Positions 23,357-34,785 of a stretch of DNA of 64,000 nt are shown here, piece by piece. The notes beneath the pieces are model-generated. The model was not told where the DNA came from. It saw only the letters and a program-made list of their open reading frames with translations, and searched no databases. How positions within the stretch are numbered: position 1 is the first letter of the stretch; every line of letters begins with the position of its first letter. Source of the stretch: Podaxis mareebaensis (Eukaryota; Basidiomycota; Agaricomycetes; Agaricales; Agaricaceae); contig JAEUWP010000139.1 in the NCBI GenBank assembly GCA_018524725.1, forward strand, positions 1 to 64,000. The letters run 5' to 3'. The translations under genes and the position numbers were made by a program.

Positions 23357-24896
23357 TCAATTCTGTATAACCGGCGTGTGTGAAGCACCATCCTCGTCGA
23401 CAGGATCATCCGGATTACGACGAATACTCTGAAGAAAAAGATGCAGAGTAAGGCTCTGATGTAAGGGAATCAATACATCCTGGACCCACGGAATCATCAG
23501 TGGCGCGTCATTTTCCTAGAGGATATCAGAACGATAAGTCACGGTAACAGGTAAGATGACTTACCGATTTCAAAACCAGAATTAAGCAGAAGACTGTGAA
23601 CACTTGTGTAGGTCGTTAGGGAATGACGAGTTTGATAACTATCGTACATGCAATAACACCTACTGCAGAGATAAATGTAGAACAGGACGCCTGTAGCAGG
23701 TTAGGAAGATGAGCGAGACTTGCAGAATATTCAACATATTGCCTACCTTCGCGGTACACTTGACCCATCAGGCTTTTTTCGCATAAAGCTCCTGATCTGA
23801 CTTGATACCGCCCAACGGAATTAAGTAGTCGTAGTAGTGCAATTATAAGGATCCCGCGACTCACATATTCGGACGGTTGGGATTAACGATAGCACAACCA
23901 TCACTAGTTTTATTAAGTTCAAAAAGCCTTCATCACGAATGTGAAAGTACTCACAAACATCGCCGGATAAAGTGGTCAGGTAATTAATATACGAATTCTT
24001 CCTCTTTACTTCGAAGATGCAACCATTGACTGAGCTGGCCAGTGGAGAGTTGAAATCAAAGTCTGTCATTCGCTTCTCAGAGTTTGATTAACCAAGGCAG
24101 AAGTAAAATGAACCTCACAATTGTGGGACGTGTGTGCTAATATATCATCATAAAAATGGTAAATTGCCATGCCTAAAGTAAAAGCCATTATCGCAACGAT
24201 AAATTTCTTGCTGTTGCCCCACATGGCCCAGAGACGAAGACAAAGGATCGCTAAAACAATTCAAAATTATTGTCAATGCCTTTCAATGGAACGATATGCT
24301 TCGGAAGACGTACTCCCTGAGAGATATATTGCAAATAACGATATGTCTGGGACCCGAGGTCGGCCTGATTTGAAGATGGAAGAACAAGGTTATTCACTCA
24401 CAGGTGTATGCTTGAGCAAGACCCTGACAATCTAAAGCGTGGTTCCAATGTACGGTTCCTAGAACTGTTTATTGTATCGTTAGCCACAGGCTCACGTCAA
24501 AAAATGCCCACACATACGGAATTGCTGTATAATGGCGTTCGGTACGAAGAGATATCGATCCAAAAGGAAGAAGGTTTTCATTAGGGACCATCGCGAGGCC
24601 CAGACGAGTTCTACTTCCTGGGAGAATGTTAAAAGATAATCGTATATCTATTAACCAATGGAAGAGGTATGACTTTAGGCGAACTGAGGCGCAATATTTT
24701 TGCTTACATATATTGTCAGTGCAATGGCTGTAGTAGGTCAGTGGGTACCAGTGCTTCAAATTTAGTGAAACTCCCCTACCATCGATATACTATCATAGCG
24801 CCGGAAGTTAGCCAATAATGTCTCTGAGAAATCATGCCTTACCTGATATAACCGAAGTCTGCGTAGGCCATCGATGAACTGCCCGACGGAGCTCAT
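23357..24896 (-). CDS. DUF6533 domain seven-helix membrane protein
   Basis: Start MSSVGQFIDGLRRLRLYQ, then across introns YIDAIALTIY-IYDYLLTFSQ, EVELVWASRWSLMKTFFLLD and RYLF. This is the defining N-terminal signature of DUF6533, a large family of mushroom membrane proteins of unknown function with a GPCR-like helix count. Further helices are ILCLRLWAMWGNSKKFIVAI and MAFTLGMAIYHFY. SLMGQVYREG-VLFYIYLC is the family's LYRDG-like motif near the last helices. LMIPWVQDVLIPLHQSLTLH and LFLQSIRRNPDD make up the C-terminus, ending TPVIQN and TGA at 23357. The introns before the last two exons are uncertain. The expected helix before SGALCEK seems short, so the copy may be slightly degraded. Confidence 0.7.
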
Positions 24897-26873
24897 CTTG
24901 GGGAGGTGTTCATGGGCGATGTTGAGGAGTGACAATCCGCCAACGGGATTTAAAGGGTTTGATCAAACGTCTAATTATAGACTTGTTCTTGCAGTCCCAA
25001 AACATCGCCGGAGAATGCGGCAGCTTCGTGTTCTGCGAAGCTGATGGTTGATGAACGCCGGAGCTACGACCTCGTAAATTTGTAAACAAGGGAAGCGGAT
25101 AGGAGAGGACCAGATAACAGTGTGTTCTGCCTCACCCTGAGTGCTGGACCTGCTGCCGTTAGTGGCGGCCATCCTGGCGTGAATTTAAACCAGATACAAT
25201 CTGAAAATGGAAAGAGCTTAACGCGATGCGATGTTGGGTGGCATGTCATATTTAGATGCCAGCCCTGAATGTAACTCGTGCAGATATCAGTGGTGATTGC
25301 TAAGCTCACTGCCTGGCTGTTGGGAAGTTTTCATAAGCCAAAGATATCATAGAATTCAACCCGAATTCAGCCATGCCAGTGAGCCCGATCCATGTCCTCG
25401 ATTAGATCACTAAAAAAATGCTGGGGTGGATATTGCATGTTGGACCCGCTAAACATGGTACAGATTAGTTCTAGTATATCGATTGAATAATATAAGGCAA
25501 GAATTCCGAGAGCATTAGATGAATAACCAAATTTATTGCGGATTGCACCATAAATCCAATACCTCTACTGTGTTGCCCTTGATTCATTTATAGTAGAATA
25601 TAATGCCTGTTAATGTTTTCATGCTCCGGGATGCCCATCTTCAGCCGAAGGACCTTTGATGGAACAGATGCCAGCAACGTCAACATCACTTCCTATTCGT
25701 TTCCGAAGCCATCGTCTCGAAAATTGACCATACCTCTTGCAAACTGGGTTAAGCATGCTCATCGTTGGCTCACCGTGTTCACTGTTTCTTTAGGAATCAA
25801 TGATCCCGGACGTGCTCTGTCACATAACAAACCAGAGGCCTGTGAGGAGTGTAGCACCTTTGAATCCCGTCTAGCCTACGAGTGCTACACAGTCCGACTT
25901 CCAAGGGATATGTAGATACTAGAAGCTGGTGGCGAGATCGGTCCGATATCACCATGACCTTATAAATGGGTCGAAGCTAACGTTGGTCAAGTTGTCTCAG
26001 GTGCCGCCACAGGTGCTCGTTCGACCAACCCGAATGGGAAGTTTTTAAGGGCATTCCTTGGAGCTCGGGAAACAAGTTTTTAGGACGAGCGAGGCAGGCA
26101 GAGAGTTTCATCGGGTTTCATCGCCTGGTGCCGTGCAGTACCATTGGGCGGATTCCCTTTGGGATACCTGTGCATGAGGAATAGCAAAGTGGACACAAGA
26201 TCCAGAGGTGGAATTTACTTTGGAGGGCATGATATGGGAAACATAGCAATAAGAGTCACCACTTATTGATACCAATGACATCATCTGGGATAGAGGGGGG
26301 AACCATCAGCGTATATTATACAAAAGCGCACATGCTTCATCCCGGCATTGTAGTCTCCTCTTTCCCCCACACACTGTTTACTACTCACTTGTGTTTGTAT
26401 ACATGCTCGATTTGTCAAGAAGTTGCGTGCCCATTAACATCCCGTCTGAACATTCAGTGAGGTCTGTTTGATACCCACGTTACAGACTCACGGGTGTGAA
26501 GCCTTTGTTGGCATTTGCGCAAGGGTGCTAGCAAAGATTTGGTCGACCTCCTGCTGGCTAAGTTGACTGCGACATTCTCCTACAGGTTTTTCTCATTCAG
26601 AATTCAATAAATCCCCGGGTTCTTATCAATACCCGTCTGTTGTTCTGTTATCAGGGAAACATTGCCACCGCACGTAACGAGGAAAGATCTGTGACCAGCA
26701 AGTGCTAGGGCACCGAAGAAACACTTCTGGATCAAAGTTCCCTCGAATTATTGATTCTGGACCGTAAAAATGTGGTTTTCGGGTGTATAAAACCAGTACT
26801 AGTACAGGGCCTTGACCCAACTCAAAAGGCTAAAGTCCGGATCCTTCCATTTACCCGTCCCCAATCGAAAGTT
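24897..26873. other. Intergenic with repeat copy A
   Basis: 2 kb upstream of the DUF6533 gene and downstream of the CorA-like gene. It contains the 5' copy of a dispersed repeat (25882-26165, listed separately). The rest is A/T-rich, with scattered short frames (for example 25613-25915) and no domain resemblance. Confidence 0.4.
25882..26165. repeat. Dispersed repeat, copy A (partner at 29850)
   Basis: It begins GTGCTACACAG and runs colinear with 29850-30125. Shared landmarks include GGGATATGTAGA, ACTAGAAGCTG, ACCATGACCTT, GTTGTCTCAGGTG, AGGACGAGCGAGGC and GGCAGAGAGTTT. Similarity is high but interrupted by substitutions and small indels. The flanks outside these limits do not match. Confidence 0.7.
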
Positions 26874-29358
26874 TCAATACATATGCAGCCGCTTTAAAAC
26901 ATACAGAACAGGCCAACAAAGGCGCACGAGGAATACACAGCCCTCTGGGAAGAGATATTTGGATTGGAATGCAACTAGAATCCAGATTGTTGCGAGTGTT
27001 GTTCCGATAGCTGCGATGAAGTACTGGGATAGCTTGGTTGTGTTGGAGCTTAATTCCCGAACGTTCATACCGAAGAGAGTCTGTCAATTGAGTTCAAGAA
27101 TTAGGCGCACGCTGAGCTGATGTCAACAGGGTTGTAGGGCGTACGGCAACGAAAGAGGCCGGGACGAAGACCATGTTCAAGAGAAAGGTCTGCTTTATCT
27201 ATGGAAATCAGTGAGATAATGCTGTTGTAGTTGAGCTTGAACCGGTTCAACACACAGCTACAACCAATATCAATTCATGAAATCAGGCAACCAAGATCTC
27301 AAAACATACATGTGATGTCTCCGATGGCAGCTTCCGTGATCATCTGTAACCTCCTGCTATCCGAAATACTAACGGAATTAAACACCTTCAGAGTCCATTA
27401 GTTGTATCCTTCCGAGGGCAGGAGATGGTAACTGCGTACGAGGTTTATCACGTTCCGTAACCTCTCATCCTGCATCCTCCTACTCATATCCAACCTCTTA
27501 ATCTCATTCAACAACGCCCTGCACTCTCGATCCAGCATCGATCTCGACAACTCATTCACGGACTCGGGCATCCCTATCGATGCCGGGTTAGGAGTATCCA
27601 TGATAAACTGTACCGTCTTCCGGAAATCCTCCAGAAGCGAGGAATAATGCATTAGATGAGCACATATAACGTGCAGTTCATTCGTCAAGCTCATCTCATT
27701 TGTTTCGACAACCCGCACTTCCTACGCAGGAGCCAACAACCATCAAACACTTATAACAGCCATGCAAGTGAGGGAAGAACGCACCAATGTACAAATGTGA
27801 GCATATATGTTTTCCAACGCCTCGTCCCAGCCATACACTGCATGCCACAGGAAAGTTAATAATAAAAATGTCGGGTCGGGTGAAGCCTGTATCATCTTTG
27901 CCCAATATATACTTTGACCTTTTCTCAGAAACATACCATCAGTCTATGGGAGATCTTTCACGGCACGATATCATTAATGATGGCGTACCTGTGAGTTGGA
28001 TACGTCGATGCAGGCTCTTAGCCGTTGTCGTCGGTAAAGGTAGGCTGGGATGATAGGAAATCATGGTACTGCCTTCAGTATTGCGGATTAGATGCACGGA
28101 GAGAAGGTCAAGTACGACAAGCTGGCCGCCTAATAGAGCGAGAAGCATACGCGTCACAGCTATTACCGGAGTACGACATGATGTGAGATACTTACTTGAG
28201 GATAATGGTAGAGGGGCTTGGGTATCGATCATCATTTGGCCTATATCATTGAGCACTCGTTAGTGAACGATTATCCAAGGTGTTAATGCGAAACCAAGTA
28301 CCCAGTATAGATGGCCTAGCAGAAGCAATCGAGTCCGATGACTTTCGGATAGCGGCATTCATACGAACCGAATCGGTATCCCTGGGCATAGACCGCAGGA
28401 AAGTCAGACATATGGTGATATCTAGAAAGCGGTGTTAATTAGGTAGTTTCTCCGCTGACGCCGCGAAACCCTCACGATCGCCTTTGCCAGGCTGAGGATC
28501 CTCCTGGTAGCGTGAAGGAATCCAGTTGAGCGAGGATGACCAGAAGAACGGCTCGATGTTGAACCTAGTCGACGGGTTAGCATCAAGGATCCTTTTTCCC
28601 TCCTAGATTTTGCAATGAAGGACTCCGAGGGTCGGAAAAAATCGTTTTTTTTTTTTTTCAACAATTACGAAGGAGAGGCAGTGCTTAGAAATTTCGGGTG
28701 AACACCTACTTCGCTCCTAGCATTTGCAGCACCGGCCCAGATAAATTTTCTATGAATAACGCTCTCACTCGGAGGTTTGATGGGCGCTACACAGCAATTA
28801 GTGGTGTCAGTGAGTAGCTTGGTCCCACTCACCTCGTTATCCACAAAGAACCTCCAACCCCATTCAATATTCCTCTCGGTAATGACTATCTCCTTCGCAT
28901 TGCTGAATATGCCAGAATCTTCCACATCAATATAATACAGCTTGCACTCCAGGTTGCAATTATACTCCTCGATTGCTCGGAGAATCTTGCTCTTAGTAAT
29001 CTGGCGCCTCGTCCAGTTTGGGAAGAGGGACTGCGGGTAGTATTTCCAGCAGCGACCGTCGCAGTTCTCATGATCACACAATGGAGGTACCGGAGAGAGC
29101 TCGAAGGCCCTAAGTTGTTGGGGTTCAATCTCTGTACGAAATTTGGATGAAGGCTAGGCCGTTAAGAGACTAAGGAGATACAGCCAACTGACCGTCGTTT
29201 AGGTCTAGCCATGGCCAGGGTGCTGAAGGTGCTGCATGACGATGAGATGGGTTAGGGATGCGGCCCGGGTCCTTCCTGAGTGAGATTGCATCAATTGAAC
29301 TGAGACGACCCGTGATTACTGGACGAGGCGTCGAGAGAAGTGTATCTGGTGTAGACAT
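26874..29358 (-). CDS. CorA-like Mg2+ transporter domain protein (fungal)
   Basis: The start MSTPDTLLSTPRPVITG leads into a Cys-rich segment (CDHENCDGRCWKYYPQS). Then comes a long cytosolic region with WGWRFFVDNEVSG and KLLTDTTNCCVAPIKPPSE. FNIEPFFWSSSLNWIPSRYQ is followed by LVVLDLLSVHLIRNTEGSTM. A coiled helical part reads VVETNEMSLTNELHVICAHL, and the C-terminus FVPASFVA-TLFGMNVREL precedes a second helix, IAAIGTTLATIWILVAFQ. The Gly-Met-Asn after the first helix is the hallmark of CorA channels, which pass Mg2+ or similar divalent ions. The N-terminal part is a mushroom-specific extension. About nine introns are inferred. One contains a T14 run on the plus strand (28645-28658). Boundaries near 28600-28700 are uncertain. 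Confidence 0.75.
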
Positions 29359-29416
29359 GTCGTTGGTAGGGTTCAGGGCAACTCCCGATTGAAGTTGTTG
29401 TGGTTGCTGTGCAATA

Positions 29417-29427
29417 CCTTTTATATA
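29417..29427 (-). promoter_or_regulatory. TATA box of the CorA-like gene
   Basis: The minus strand reads CTATATAAAAGG. It is centred about 64 bp before the ATG at 29358, a normal fungal spacing once a short leader is allowed. Confidence 0.5.
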
Positions 29428-29849
29428 GTACATGCAAAACGCCGAAGAAGCAGCTCGTCTTGAAGGCAAAGATGACTGGCTGCATGGAATCTGGGGTGAG
29501 GCAGGATCTATTTTCAGTATGGTGTGTAGATCATGAAGAATCAAGGCGCTGATCCATGGATTCTCGCTACGCATTTTTTCAACGAGGTATCACATACAGT
29601 GTGGTTTTAACCCAATGCATTGATTTGGATCATCTGTCGCGCAGTTGTTACCGAGAGGCCAAATCTATTGTTTTTCAGTGCTCTCTAGTTAGCCTACTAT
29701 CGCGTCCTGAACCCCTTGAAATTATCTTTAGGCCGCCGACAATTTTTCCCTGTGCGCATGGCTGTGGGTATGTCCGACATCAATGCCTTCCCAGGGCTGT
29801 TGTTATTCTTCGTTTCTCCACGACGGCACAGGTAATCATCAGTATCCGC

Positions 29850-30125
29850 GTGCTACACAGTTCGACTTTCGAGGGATATGTAGACACTAGAAGCTGATGA
29901 CGGGATTAATCCGAGGATAACCATGACCTTCTAAATGGATCAAAGCTAATGTTGGTCGAATTGTCTCAGGTGTGGCCACAGACGCTCGTTGGACCAACCG
30001 AACAGGAAGTTGTTGAAGGCATTTCCTTGGAGTTCGGAAAGCAAGTTTTCAGGACGAGCGAGGCGGGCAGAGAGTTTTATAACATGGCGCCGTGCGGTGA
30101 CATTAGGCAGATTCTGTTAGGGGTG
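29850..30125. repeat. Dispersed repeat, copy B (partner at 25882)
   Basis: Direct-orientation partner of copy A, about 3.97 kb away. On the minus strand this copy has an open frame (LARPENLLSELQGNAFNNFL) that is recognisable but frame-broken in copy A. The repeat may therefore descend from a coding sequence. No family was recognised. Confidence 0.7.
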
Positions 30126-30393
30126 CCTCCAGATCGCTGCAAGATCGGTGTAGGTTTCTCTGTGATGGAGGTTCAGGGACAAGTATCTTCAGAGCAATAA
30201 GCTCAGGCCCTGGAACGTTGACGAGAGTAAGACAGTGAAGCTGAGATACGAGCAACCTTGACAGGACAGTGAGGATTAGGCTGAGGGCAAGTTGATAAGT
30301 AATGCCAAGACGCAACGTGATATTTGGTTTAAAGGGTCTCGCCAAACAACCATCATTAATCGTTATTGGAGTATCCGTCCGCCATCCACGGTT

Positions 30394-32317
30394 ATGGGTC
30401 CCAACGTTCAATACCATTGTCCTTGCCTCTCAACCTCTCCAGTCCCGCCGCCTCCACACCTTCCGTCTTCATCACATCACTTTCATCCACTCCACAACCT
30501 CTTCTTTTGTGAGGAATGTGACGCCGTAAGGTGCAACCGCTGTGTTGCCGTAGAAGTTAGCACATATTACTGTCCAAACTGTCTTTTTGAGGTTCCGAGC
30601 GCAAGCGTACGCGCGGAAAAGAATAGGTCTGGAGTTTCTCTCTATATGTATTGAAATCGCTCGTGCTGAACAATGTTGTGATGGAAGATGTGCTCGCAAC
30701 TGCTTTTCCTGCCCCAACTGCCGAAATACACTCTCTGTAGTGTCTTCAGATCCTCCCGAGCCAAGCGACGGAAGAGCCTCTGCCTCACTTAATAGTTCCG
30801 GGGAACCCCCTTTTTTCCTATATTGCAACCACTGCAGATGGGATTCAGCCGATATCGGGATAACCTTCGAGAAACCCACTGGACTTGCTGGTGCGCCGCC
30901 TATCAACCTCGCCTAACCCCTACTGAGATGTTGCGATAGCGCAACTTCAGAAATACGAAGACTCTGCACCTGATTCTCTTGAATTTGATAGGTTGAAGGA
31001 ACATTTCGAACCATTCCTACGTGCATCATCGCTTTCCTCTTCCATCGCCGTTCATGCCGCTCATCCTGGTAGTGCAGCCCACTCACACCATCTTCACTCT
31101 ACTTCTATAACAGCCGCTGCTTCCGCTGCGTTGGCACGCGATATTCCCGGGGTTGGCAAATACAACCCACTTTCGCGAAGTGTATCGGGGAGGGCCCATC
31201 GGGATCGGACCGCGAACAGGGATGAAATGCCGGAGTATAAAAGTCGGGTTGAGATCGCCTCGGTTGGATCATTGGGTGGTGGTGGGGGCGATGTTGAAGT
31301 TGAGTATATGCGGAGATTGAGGGATGTGCAGAGTGTGGCGAGTCTGGAGCAGAGGTGGGGGAACAGTTGGGCTGGGTCGTTGCAGGTCAAGTAAGTCTCA
31401 CCTTTCTTTCTTCTAGCATTGGCTAATGCACACGTAGGGATCTCAAACCTCTGCGAATACCCCTCCATTCTAAGCGTTCCAAACGGTGTCCAGCGTGTAC
31501 TCACATCCTCATCAAACCTGAACAAAAGGCACAGTCTGTGCGTTACAAAATCAAACTCGTTGCTGCAAACTACCTCCCTGCCATTAATGTCGCTTTGCCA
31601 CATTTGCAAAAGCCCATCGTGACCTCAGATACCGCTAAACGCACGTTGATGAAGATATCACCCCAAAGTGTTGATGACGGCACAACGCCGCAAGGTCTTA
31701 TCGCAGGCAAGACATATCCCTTCCACTTAGCATTGACAAACCCGCTCTACGACCCCATTCAAGTCCGTCTTTCCGTCCAGAGAGTACACGTAACGACTGC
31801 AACCTCTGGTGTTGGTGCCTCAGAGAAGGCGCGGCGACCACCATTTGCCATCTCTTTGCCAACATCGCCTTTTCCTATTGCCGCTTTCGCAGAGGCCTGG
31901 GAGTATGAGGATGATGAAGATATGATGATAGATGATGATGACTATGGGGCTGGCGGTTCGCGGGGGCGCGAGAAAGATGGTCGAGGGAAGACAAAAACTG
32001 TCGGCGTCCTGGAGAGGCGGGCGAATGTTACGCTAGTTGGTGGTGAGGTCATCATTGGGAAGGAAGCGAGGGGAAATGTCAAAGTAAGTCCTAAAATACC
32101 CTTCGATCTCCCGTCGTAGAGTTATATTGACCTTTCCCAGTTTAACATGCTGGTGACGTACACTTATCGCTCAGATGATCCTACACCGTCTGAGGTGGAC
32201 GGCGATGCTCCAAAGTCTTCTAAACCACCAGAAGTTAAGACATTCGCGTTCTACACTGTTGTTGATCTTGGTCCAATCATTCCAAGGGAAGAGCCGAGAA
32301 TGGAAACGGATGCTTGA
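30394..32317 (+). CDS. Dynactin subunit 4 (p62) family protein
   Basis: p62 sits at the pointed end of the dynactin complex, which links dynein to cargo. The start MGPNVQYHCPCLSTSPVPP leads to the Cys-rich N-terminal zinc-binding region. This contains FFCEECDAVRCNRCVAVEV, YYCPNCLFEVPSAS, then after an intron CARNCFSCPNCRNTLSVV and LYCNHCRWDSADIG. Paired CxxC motifs in this order are the signature of the family. The middle has AAQLQKYEDSAPDSLEFDRL, and a further CPACTHILIKPE motif. The C-terminal half is beta-rich (VRYKIKLVAANYLPAINVA) with an acidic loop of Asp/Glu at about 31900-31945. The end is FYTVVDLGPIIPREEP. Introns fall at about 30630-30681, 30862-30908, 31391-31437 and 32082-32140. 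Confidence 0.85.
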
Positions 32318-33167
32318 AGGAATATTGATAGCTGTTGTCTCCTAGGGATCACGCAACTGTCTGCAGCTGTTCAGGGTATTTTTTGATTGATGATCCTATG
32401 CTGTTGTTGTGATTTCTCTCGCTGTGTTTTCACGATGCCAAGTTGTCGCTATCGCAGTTCACGCGAGGTTCGGATCGTTCGGTGTCAAAACTTCATTTTA
32501 GCGCCCGTGCCTGCATTCTCTCACCTTTGAGTCCCAACCGAAGATGGCTGAATAATCCCCTCAACTCGGATGACCTAATGAGTGGTGAAGCTGAGTCGGA
32601 GCTTAGATGTCTGTCAGTGATGCTGTTTCTTTGTGATGTTTCGGAACAGGGGTAATTCCTAGGGCATCCGTCGGCATCCGTCATGGGGAGATGAGATTAT
32701 CAGCCCATAAACCGTACGTATCGGCCGAGGATTGTTCCATAATCTACCACCAGTACTGGTGGTGCTATTGATGTTCATCCAAGGTCCGAATCGAGAGCAT
32801 TCGTTACCATTCCCCGCGAGTTTTCAGCGAGTGAAATCCTTCATAAATGGCGATGATTCTATTCTTAATACGCTTCACAGCCGATTGGCTATAATTGTCG
32901 TTTCCAAATGGAGAAAGTAATGGTGGACATCGAACGTTTCCTAACGACGTCTCCTGATTGTCACAGGCAGTGAGCATGTTCCCTGGCGCTCAACCTTTAC
33001 GTTGAACTCGTCTGCTTTCCCATATCTTCTCCATTTTTTCCAACTATTCTGGGCAGTGCTCGAATTACTTCACTTCTTTTCGCCTGGCGCATTTGTCCAA
33101 CTCAATATCTATCCCTTTTTTATCGACGATCGACATACTACACACATTTATATACCCCGAAAACAAC
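32318..33167. other. Intergenic, no gene recognised
   Basis: 850 bp between two plus-strand genes. The last 130 bp are T-rich leader. No frame with splice support or domain resemblance is visible. Confidence 0.4.
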
Positions 33168-34232
33168 ATGGAGACACCGACGGTGGGATCTCTGAATCCT
33201 TCCTTTCAGCCAGGATCCTCGCATGAAGAGGAGCAGAGAACTCGGGCTGGACCCCTACCAAGGAAACGTGGAGAGATCGGATACGTGGAGGAAGTGGACA
33301 GGCAGGAACAGAGCAGGAGTTCTAGTCCCGAGGTTGTGCTGCCACCACGACATCCGGCTGACAGAGATGTCGAGCATGGAGCGACTGTTGACGCTACCCA
33401 AGCACCTGCCAGCACTCAAACGCCAGCGGCAGGGACACCACCAGACCATTCATCATCCATATCCACCTCTGACGCTGCATCATCCGTCGACTCTGCCTCC
33501 GCTGCCAAACAAAAAGGACGGCATTTGTTGAGCCTGTTCAAATGCAAACACAAGCACAAACCACCGCCGAAAATAGGCGGGATCGTTCTCTCAACGCTTG
33601 TGAAGTTCATCACCCAAGTGCTGGTATTCTGCGGGACGATAGTTGGATGGGTGTTTACGACGAGGTTTCTCGACGAGATGCGAGAACGAGGCGATGGTAG
33701 GCTCCCCGGGGGAGCATCCTCGACTATTTTTATGCACATCGTGTTTGGGATCGCTTCTCTTGGCCAGATTCTCCTCCTCGAGAGGCGAATATTCCGTATA
33801 CGTGCCGAACGGTACAACCATCTCCATCCTGATCAGCTGCCAAGTTTCCGAAATCGGCACACTGTGTCCGAAGATATCATTGCGCTTTCACCGTGGAACA
33901 GGCCGCCTTTACCTACTTATGCTGCGGTGCTAGCACAGAGTGGGAGAGGGACAGGAGATGTGGAGGATCACATTATTACGCAACAGCCGCCGCCGGCGTA
34001 TGGGAATACGAGGGGAAGCACGTTCTTGCTTTCGGGGTACTTGAATGAGAATTTGAGGCTGCAGAGACCGCCATCGGTACATAGTGCCTCGAGTATGCCC
34101 GAGAGACCGAGGAGTTACGTGAGCAGAGATGAGGAATGGGAGGCAATACAGGACGCGGACCGAGCGAGGCGATTGGAGGAGACATTAGCGAGATTAGAAA
34201 GATCTGCTTCCCGGTCTTCTTCGAGGACATGA
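33168..34232 (+). CDS. Two-helix membrane protein with C-terminal PPxY motif, unknown function
   Basis: An intronless frame of about 354 codons, not recognised as a named family. From the N-terminus there are about 115 residues of disordered, charged and Ser/Thr/Pro-rich sequence. A basic stretch (LFKCKHKHKPPPK) comes next. Two probable helices follow: GGIVLSTLVKFITQVLVFCG with TIVGWVF, and STIFMHIVFGIASLGQILLL. The tail faces the same side as the N-terminus. It contains PPLPTYAAVLAQSG, PPPAYG (33987-34001, a PPxY motif of the kind bound by Nedd4/Rsp5 WW domains) and a charged C-terminal helix (ARRLEETLARLERS). ATG 33168 is used; the frame upstream begins only at TTG. Similar proteins are common in basidiomycetes, but no role is known to me. 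Confidence 0.75.
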   Translation: METPTVGSLNPSFQPGSSHEEEQRTRAGPLPRKRGEIGYVEEVDRQEQSRSSSPEVVLPPRHPADRDVEHGATVDATQAPASTQTPAAGTPPDHSSSISTSDAASSVDSASAAKQKGRHLLSLFKCKHKHKPPPKIGGIVLSTLVKFITQVLVFCGTIVGWVFTTRFLDEMRERGDGRLPGGASSTIFMHIVFGIASLGQILLLERRIFRIRAERYNHLHPDQLPSFRNRHTVSEDIIALSPWNRPPLPTYAAVLAQSGRGTGDVEDHIITQQPPPAYGNTRGSTFLLSGYLNENLRLQRPPSVHSASSMPERPRSYVSRDEEWEAIQDADRARRLEETLARLERSASRSSSRT

Positions 34233-34785
34233 TGCGAAGGAAAGTTCTGGTTTTTGGTGTGAGTCAGACACGCTCCGATTATGACGGCGGTTCGGTGTCT
34301 TTGGGAGGTGCGATTATTCCTTCGGTTGTTCGAGGTTATTGCATATTTGTTTGAACAACATTCATCTCCATTTACTTTCTTTGGACACTGTACAAAATGT
34401 AACTATTTTGTGGTCAATACCCTCCGCGTTGTTTGTATTATTTTCTGGGCCTACTAAATTTGTAGGTATTTGCAACGTATGGGCAGCAACCTGCAGCAAC
34501 GGTGCCTGATCGAGTCAGGAGCGAAGTGGAACATGCCAGGAACGGGCATGCCGAAGAATAATCTTAGGCCAAGGATTGGCGCTAAACATAGGAAACAACA
34601 CTTTGTCAGCAACCTCTCAGGTTAAGGCGACAATCTCCTGGCGCTAATCTGGACCTCCGTTGGTGACTCATTCAACTCTCTGAAATGGCGGTGGTCAACC
34701 CTATGACGACTAATTTAAATATCTTGGCTCAAGAAGAATGAGGCCCTGCGTTTTCTCCACCCGTTTCTGGCTCTGACCAGAAAAA
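34233..34785. other. Intergenic, arrestin-like gene promoter
   Basis: 553 bp between two plus-strand genes. TGCAGCAACGGTGCC-like short repeats at about 34485-34510 are the only feature noticed. No gene is supported. Confidence 0.35.

Larger units (their letters stand above)
29359..30393. other. Divergent intergenic region with repeat copy B
   Basis: 1 kb between the CorA-like gene (-) and dynactin p62 (+). It carries a good TATA box for the CorA-like gene and the second copy of the dispersed repeat. No other gene is supported. Confidence 0.45.

Noticed and set aside
23616..23864. Independent small membrane protein on the minus strand
   Set aside because: The frame mixes an intron and an exon of the DUF6533 gene. 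The spliced join SGALCEKSLMGQVYREG-VLFYIY explains it better.
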